From positions 1 through 64,000 of the forward strand of contig NZ_JACIBC010000013.1 of the NCBI RefSeq assembly GCF_014195095.1: DNA of 64,000 nt. Reading direction: 5' to 3'. Below the pieces are notes generated by a model, which was not told the DNA's origin, ran no database searches, and worked only from the letters and a program-made list of their open reading frames with translations. The first letter of the stretch is position 1. The number at the start of each line of letters is the position of its first letter. This stretch comes from Rhizobium sp. BK602. GTDB taxonomy: Bacteria > Pseudomonadota > Alphaproteobacteria > Rhizobiales > Rhizobiaceae. The translations under genes were made by a program, and so were the position numbers. Below are positions 59,818 through 64,000 of the stretch, in pieces.

Positions 59818-59911
59818 TTGAATCGATTCAACATCGATTCGGACCTTAGATTGAATCGGTTCAATCGTAAGCCCGGAAATTTGACTGTCAAGCGGAATTG
59901 AACCGATACAA
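59818..59911. promoter_or_regulatory. Three LacI-type operators
   Basis: TTGAATCGATTCAA (59818-59831, perfect palindrome), TTGAATCGGTTCAA (59851-59864) and TTGAACCGATACAA (59898-59911) share the consensus TTGAAYCGRTWCAA. They lie between divergent starts at 59801 and 59951; start-to-start spacing is 33 and 47 bases. Confidence 0.85.
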
Positions 59912-59950
59912 TTTCATGCTAGACTGCCTGAAGCGAAAACGGAGAGATCA

Positions 59951-61009
59951 TTGGTCAAGGGCAGCATCAAGCTCGCGGACGTCGCCAAGGCGGCCGGGGT
60001 ATCGCAGGGGACGGCCTCCAATGTTTTCAGCCGGCCCGACGTGGTGCGCGAGGAGGTGCGCGAGCATGTCCTCGAGACGGCCAGGCGTCTGGGATATCCC
60101 GGTCCGAGCCTCACGGGCCGATTGCTGCGGGCCGGAAAGGTCAATGCGATCGGCGTTGCCGCCGTGGAACCGCTTGCCTATTTTTTTAACGATCCCTGGG
60201 CGAGAGCCTTCCTGGCTGCGATTGCCGAGGTCTGCGACGCCAGCGGCACCGGCCTCGCGCTCGTCTCGGCCAAGGACCGGCAGAAGCTGGACTGGAACAT
60301 CAAGAGCGCCCTGGTCGACGGTTTCATCCTTCTGTGCGTGGAAGGCGGCGAGAAACTGGTGCAGCTCACACGCGAGCGGCAATTGCCCTTCATTGCCCTG
60401 GCATTGAACGACGACGATCCATCGATCCCGTCGATCGGCGTGAACAATGTCGGCGGAGCTGCCGCCGCGGTACGACATCTGGCCGAACTCGGTCACCGGC
60501 GCTTCGCCATCCTAGCGATCGAATTTATCGATGATCATGTCGGGCCTGTCGGCGTCGCCGAGGTCGAGCGGGCGATCTATTCCAGCTCGCGAGATCGGGC
60601 GATCGGCTATTGGCAGGCGCTCGAGAGCTTCGGCATCCCGCGCCAGCAGGTCCCGATCTATGAGACGAACAACGACAGAGCAAGCGTCGAGCAGGGTCTC
60701 GAATATCTGTTTTCCGCGCCCGAACCACCGACGGCCATTCTGGCCATGTCCGACAATGCCGCGATGCTGGCCATGACCTGGCTCCAAGCACGGGGTCTTT
60801 CCGTCCCCGAAGACATCTCCATCATCGGCTTCGACGGCGTGCCGGAAGGCGCCATGATGGTGCCGGGCCTGACGACGATGGCGCAGCCGTTTGCCGAGAT
60901 CGCCGCGCGTTCGGTGCGGGCTGTCATCGAGGACGCGATGCCGACGGAGCGCGAGACGATCGACGTGACATTGGTGGTACGCGGCAGCACCGCGGCGCCG
61001 AAGGGCTAG
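59951..61009 (+). CDS. LacI family transcriptional regulator
   Basis: 352 residues from TTG 59951, with GGAGAG just upstream. LacI helix-turn-helix: IKLADVAKAAGVSQGTASNVFSRPDVVREEVREHVLETARRLGYPG (about 5-50), hinge, then a sugar-binding-protein-like domain with NVGGAAAAVRHLAELGHRRFAIL and SIIGFDGVPEGAMMVPGLTTMAQP. It should bind a sugar-like effector and control the divergent 99-aa gene. Its stop codon lies in the intergenic repeat. Confidence 0.94.
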   Translation: MVKGSIKLADVAKAAGVSQGTASNVFSRPDVVREEVREHVLETARRLGYPGPSLTGRLLRAGKVNAIGVAAVEPLAYFFNDPWARAFLAAIAEVCDASGTGLALVSAKDRQKLDWNIKSALVDGFILLCVEGGEKLVQLTRERQLPFIALALNDDDPSIPSIGVNNVGGAAAAVRHLAELGHRRFAILAIEFIDDHVGPVGVAEVERAIYSSSRDRAIGYWQALESFGIPRQQVPIYETNNDRASVEQGLEYLFSAPEPPTAILAMSDNAAMLAMTWLQARGLSVPEDISIIGFDGVPEGAMMVPGLTTMAQPFAEIAARSVRAVIEDAMPTERETIDVTLVVRGSTAAPKG

Positions 61010-61111
61010 AGCGCTTCAGCTTTTCACGGAAACGCTGAGCCGCGCTATCTCTTTGTTTTCTCGCAATTCCGGACGGAAAACCGTTCCGCGCTTTTCCTGG
61101 AATTGCTCCAG
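61008..61111. repeat. Rhizobial intergenic repeat, copy 2
   Basis: Same order as copy 1: hairpin region AGAGCGCTTCAGC, T-rich stretch, identical core CGCAATTCCGGACGGAAAAC (61062-61081), then the end AATTGCTCCAG. The LacI stop TAG at 61007-61009 uses its first bases. Confidence 0.85.
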
Positions 61112-61132
61112 GACGACGAGCGAGGCCGCCTC

Positions 61133-63304
61133 TCATCCCGCCTGCTGTCCGCTCTCGATGGCGGCCGTCCGCATCTCGACGACCTGGCGGGCGGCGGCCG
61201 CGACGGCATCCCTGTCGCTTGCCACCTGCACGGTCGGAACGGCGAACTGGATGCCGTTTTCGTCGAAAGACTGCTTGATCATCGCGAGCGCGTTGCGGCG
61301 GATGACCGAGAGTTCATTGGGCTTGGCGGTGATTGCCAGCCGGATTTCGATCGCGAAATCGCCGAACTGCTCGACGCCCTTCATCTTCAGCGTCTGGATA
61401 ATGTTGGGCGCGAGTTCGGGATCGTCGAGCAGGCGCTGACCGATGTCCTTGATGATCCGCTTCATCTTCACCAGGTCGGTGTCGTAGGTGACCTTGACGA
61501 TGATCTTGTCGATCGCCCAGTCGCGGTTCATGTTGTTGACCGCGCCGAGCGAGCCGAAGGGGATGGTCGCCAGCGGGCCGCGCTGATGGCGCAGCTTGAC
61601 GGACCGCAGGCTGAAGGATTCCACCACGCCCTTGTGGCTGCCGCTTTCGATATATTCGCCGACGCGAAAAGCATCGTCCCAGAGATAGAAAATGCCGCTG
61701 ATGACGTCCTTGACGATGGTCTGCGCGCCGAAGCCGACGGCGACGCCGACCACGCCGGCGCCGGCAATCAGCGGCCCGATCTGGATGCCCAGCCCCGACA
61801 GCACCATCATGATGGCGATGATACCGATGACAACGGCGAGGATATTGCGGAAGATCGGCAACAGCGTCTGCAGGCGGGCGCGGCTGGCCTTCAGCTCCTC
61901 GGAATCGGTCGCCAGCGCCGACGATTGCACCAGTTTTCCGTCGATATAGGTTTTCGTCAGATGCCAGACGAGATCGGCGACGAGCAGGATGACGATGCCG
62001 CCGAGAACGCCACGGGCGATACGGTCGACCATCGATGCGCTGCCACCCATCATCGCATTCGCCTCGACGCCCAGCATCCGGCCGAGCCAGAGGGCGGCAA
62101 AGGCGATGATCACCGCGCGCACGCCGCGATCGAGAAGCACGCTGGCAAGCTTGCCGGTGCCGAAAATGCCGTCGGCGGCATCATGCAGCGCCTCGATTGC
62201 CTGCGTCGAGACCGAAAGGGCCTTCGGCAGCAGAATGACGTAGATGCCGACCCACAGCAGGCCGTCGAAACCGGCGACCCAAAGCCCCCAAAGTGCCGCG
62301 AAAAAGATCGTCAGCAGCCAGGAGACGGTCTTCGCTCCACGCCTTTCCGTCGCGACGGGCCGCGACCAGACGGCTTCGACCGCGATCAGGAACAGACCGA
62401 TACCCAGCGCATAGCCGATGAAGGCACGGGCCCCGAAGGAGAAGCCGAGCGACATGACGGCCTGCATGACCGCCCAGCCGCAGGCGAAATAGATGACGAA
62501 CAGCGTGCAGCGCCGGTACCAATAGTTTGCCACCCGGCGGCGTTCGGCAATACGTGCGGCGCCGCCGTCCTCATCGAGAACATCGCTGGCGCGGCGCATG
62601 GCGGCCAGCTCCATCACCAGCCTGCCGATCGCGATCGCCAGCCGGATGGACACCAGCGCGATGACGCAGGCGATGGCGAAGTTTTCGATGATCGGCGGCC
62701 AATCGAAGGCAAGCAGCGGGATGAGCGTCGCCAGGCCATGGACGATCGCCGGCACCACGCCGCCCATGAACTGGAAGCGGGCCGTCTGCAATGGGGTCTC
62801 CTCGCCGGCCGCCCTCTCGGTGAGCCGCGTGTGCTTGGCATTGATGAGGCGGGCGACCACCAGTTCGGCCACCATGCCGAGGAAGAACAGCAGAACCACC
62901 TGGATGCCGATGCGCAGCACGCCGACCGCCTGCCCTTCGCCTTCGAGCTTCTGGGACGCCGTCATCACTTCCGACGGCAAGGTCATGACGGCGCCCGACA
63001 CGACCTCCAGATGATGCCGCGTATGGCCCAGCATGCCCGACAGCACCGACATCTGATCACTGCCGCTCGCCCCGGACGTATCCGCTGCGGCGGGAGCAGG
63101 GTTCACCTGCGCCGCGAGCCATTGCTTGACGTCGGGCTCGTTCATGAGCTGGATGAGTTCACGCACCTTTTCCGGCGGCGGCGCGGCAACGGCGGCAGGC
63201 GTTGGGGATGGCGCCTGCGCGAGAGCTATGGCCGGCGCGGCAAATCCGAACAGACACAGAAGCAATATCCAGACCGACCGCCTGCCACCGCCGACAATAC
63301 CCAT
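61133..63304 (-). CDS. Large MscS-family mechanosensitive channel
   Basis: 723 residues, near the size of E. coli YbiO. A signal peptide (about 1-30) and a periplasmic domain (about 30-130, with PPPEKVRELIQLMNEPDVKQWLAAQVNP) precede roughly ten helices. The MscS core is at about 480-640: the pore helix has GPLIAGAGVVGVAVGFGAQTIVKDVISGIFYLWDDAFRVGEYIES, then the beta domain GVVESFSLRSVKLRHQRGPLATIPFGSLG. It should open under osmotic downshock. It stands alone next to the repeat. Confidence 0.92.
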   Translation of the reverse strand: MGIVGGGRRSVWILLLCLFGFAAPAIALAQAPSPTPAAVAAPPPEKVRELIQLMNEPDVKQWLAAQVNPAPAAADTSGASGSDQMSVLSGMLGHTRHHLEVVSGAVMTLPSEVMTASQKLEGEGQAVGVLRIGIQVVLLFFLGMVAELVVARLINAKHTRLTERAAGEETPLQTARFQFMGGVVPAIVHGLATLIPLLAFDWPPIIENFAIACVIALVSIRLAIAIGRLVMELAAMRRASDVLDEDGGAARIAERRRVANYWYRRCTLFVIYFACGWAVMQAVMSLGFSFGARAFIGYALGIGLFLIAVEAVWSRPVATERRGAKTVSWLLTIFFAALWGLWVAGFDGLLWVGIYVILLPKALSVSTQAIEALHDAADGIFGTGKLASVLLDRGVRAVIIAFAALWLGRMLGVEANAMMGGSASMVDRIARGVLGGIVILLVADLVWHLTKTYIDGKLVQSSALATDSEELKASRARLQTLLPIFRNILAVVIGIIAIMMVLSGLGIQIGPLIAGAGVVGVAVGFGAQTIVKDVISGIFYLWDDAFRVGEYIESGSHKGVVESFSLRSVKLRHQRGPLATIPFGSLGAVNNMNRDWAIDKIIVKVTYDTDLVKMKRIIKDIGQRLLDDPELAPNIIQTLKMKGVEQFGDFAIEIRLAITAKPNELSVIRRNALAMIKQSFDENGIQFAVPTVQVASDRDAVAAAARQVVEMRTAAIESGQQAG

Positions 63305-63480
63305 CTATGCTGCCCTTCCCCGCACTCGACCGACCGGCCCCATTCGCACACTATACGCCTTTTTTACGCGGACAAGCAGGCACTTACACAGATCCGCAAT
63401 CCAGCCGGCGGCGGCATTGCGCGTCGGCGCACAGCACGGTAGGTTTCGCCGGAAACCGCTTGGTGGCTGGGGATAGGCGC

Positions 63481-64000
63481 GTGCTCAATGTCCTAAAAAA
63501 GCTCTTCGGCAGGGCCAGACGGCCGCAGGCACGCATAAGCGAGCCGGCTTCGCCGCCAACCGATAGCAAGCCGGCGATCAAGAGTCTCGATCTCAACATT
63601 CCCGACGAGGCGCTGCGGGACGAGGCGCATTTTGCCGCCTATCTGCGGGAGCGCCTGCCGTTTTTCGGCGAGGTGCTGAAGGTCGATTACGATCCGGGCG
63701 CCGGCAGCCTCACCCTGCACAGCCGCAACGGCGACACGCTGACCAAATTCCTCAACAACGCGCTGCTGGCGCTGCGGGAGAAACAGGGGCCGGCAAGGGC
63801 ACAGGCCCTGCTTCACTATCTCAACATGACGGAGGGCTTGGACGGCGCCGACGAGCTCGGCAAGGTCCTGCCGGTGCTGAAATCGCGCAGCTTCGTCGAC
63901 GTGGCGCGGCGGCAGATGATGCATGCGGTCAAGGACGAGCCCGAGCCCCCGCAATTCGTCTACCTCGACGAAGCCGAGGATCTGGTCAAACTCTTCGTGG
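63481..64000 (+). CDS. Hypothetical protein, 5' part (runs off the window)
   Basis: Starts at GTG 63481 after GGGGATAGG and stays open for 173 codons to the end of the window. The start VLNVLKKLFGRARRPQARI is basic. Later parts are LDLNIPDEALRDEAHFAAYLRERLPFFGEVLKVDYDPGAGSLTLHSRNG and QFVYLDEAEDLVKLFV. No signal peptide. It may belong to the DUF1444-type group, but I am not certain. The frame is real: codon usage is strongly coding-like and the reverse frame is a shadow. Confidence 0.7.
   Translation, partial: MLNVLKKLFGRARRPQARISEPASPPTDSKPAIKSLDLNIPDEALRDEAHFAAYLRERLPFFGEVLKVDYDPGAGSLTLHSRNGDTLTKFLNNALLALREKQGPARAQALLHYLNMTEGLDGADELGKVLPVLKSRSFVDVARRQMMHAVKDEPEPPQFVYLDEAEDLVKLFV

Noticed and set aside
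61103..63442. 779-codon open frame on the plus strand
   Set aside because: Antisense shadow of the MscS channel, whose pore motif is unmistakable. The shadow product is dominated by Asp, Arg, His and Gln.
1..64000. CRISPR arrays, transposases, prophage genes or replication origins
   Set aside because: I looked for regular short repeats with spacers, transposase or integrase motifs and DnaA-box clusters and found none. The tandem repeats at 49.5 and 59.8 kb are operators, not CRISPR units.

Overview
The window is high-GC DNA with alphaproteobacterial gene content, most likely from a chromosome of the Rhizobium/Agrobacterium group. The evidence is the complete Tad/Cpa (ctp-type) pilus cluster, a BigR/Blh persulfide operon, a nucleoside-scavenging ABC operon of rhizobial layout, and two copies of a rhizobial-type intergenic repeat (55627-55730 and 61008-61111). 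I see no phage, insertion sequence, integrase or CRISPR array. Genus level is an inference from gene content.

Layout. 1-4.5 kb: the tail of an unidentified gene, a small secreted protein, a large kinase/M23-like/aminotransferase fusion, and a small gene preceded by a structured leader with a short upstream ORF. 4.7-11.6 kb: a P1-family aminopeptidase, a LysR regulator, a peptide-type ABC transporter (binding protein plus two permeases, no ATPase) and an amidase, which look like a module for importing and hydrolysing amide compounds. 11.6-14.4 kb: NlpC/P60 peptidase, MarR regulator and M17 aminopeptidase on the minus strand. 14.5-27.3 kb: the Tad pilus locus (tadD; cpaB-cpaC-cpaD-cpaE-cpaF-tadB-tadC; cpaA; pilin; a secretin N-domain-like protein; two TadE-like pseudopilins), interrupted by a LysE exporter. 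27.4-39 kb: a nucleoside uptake and salvage island with deoB, add and upp on the plus strand, and a long minus-strand operon of BMP-type binding protein, ATPase, two permeases, cdd, purine nucleoside phosphorylase, deoC and deoA. These together import nucleosides, cleave them to bases and pentose phosphates, and feed the sugar into central metabolism. 39.4-40 kb: a small membrane protein and tRNA-Ser(GGA).

40-43.5 kb: the persulfide operon blh-bigR-yeeE-yeeE-tauE, with a 33-bp palindrome over its promoter. 43.5-61 kb: a mosaic of small regulator/target pairs (MarR, TetR, LysR, ArsR, HxlR, LysR, TetR, MarR, LacI beside exporters, oxidoreductases and hydrolases), most with a conspicuous dyad or repeated operator in the divergent promoter. 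A decayed polysaccharide-deacetylase fragment lies at about 50.0-50.35 kb. 61-64 kb: a large MscS-type channel and the start of a gene that runs off the end.

No wholly new multi-gene system stands out. The best candidates for new biology are regulatory: the leader with upstream ORF at 4.1-4.3 kb, a ribosome binding site presented in a hairpin loop at 30.46 kb, the triple operators at 49.5 and 59.8 kb, and the kinase/aminotransferase fusion.
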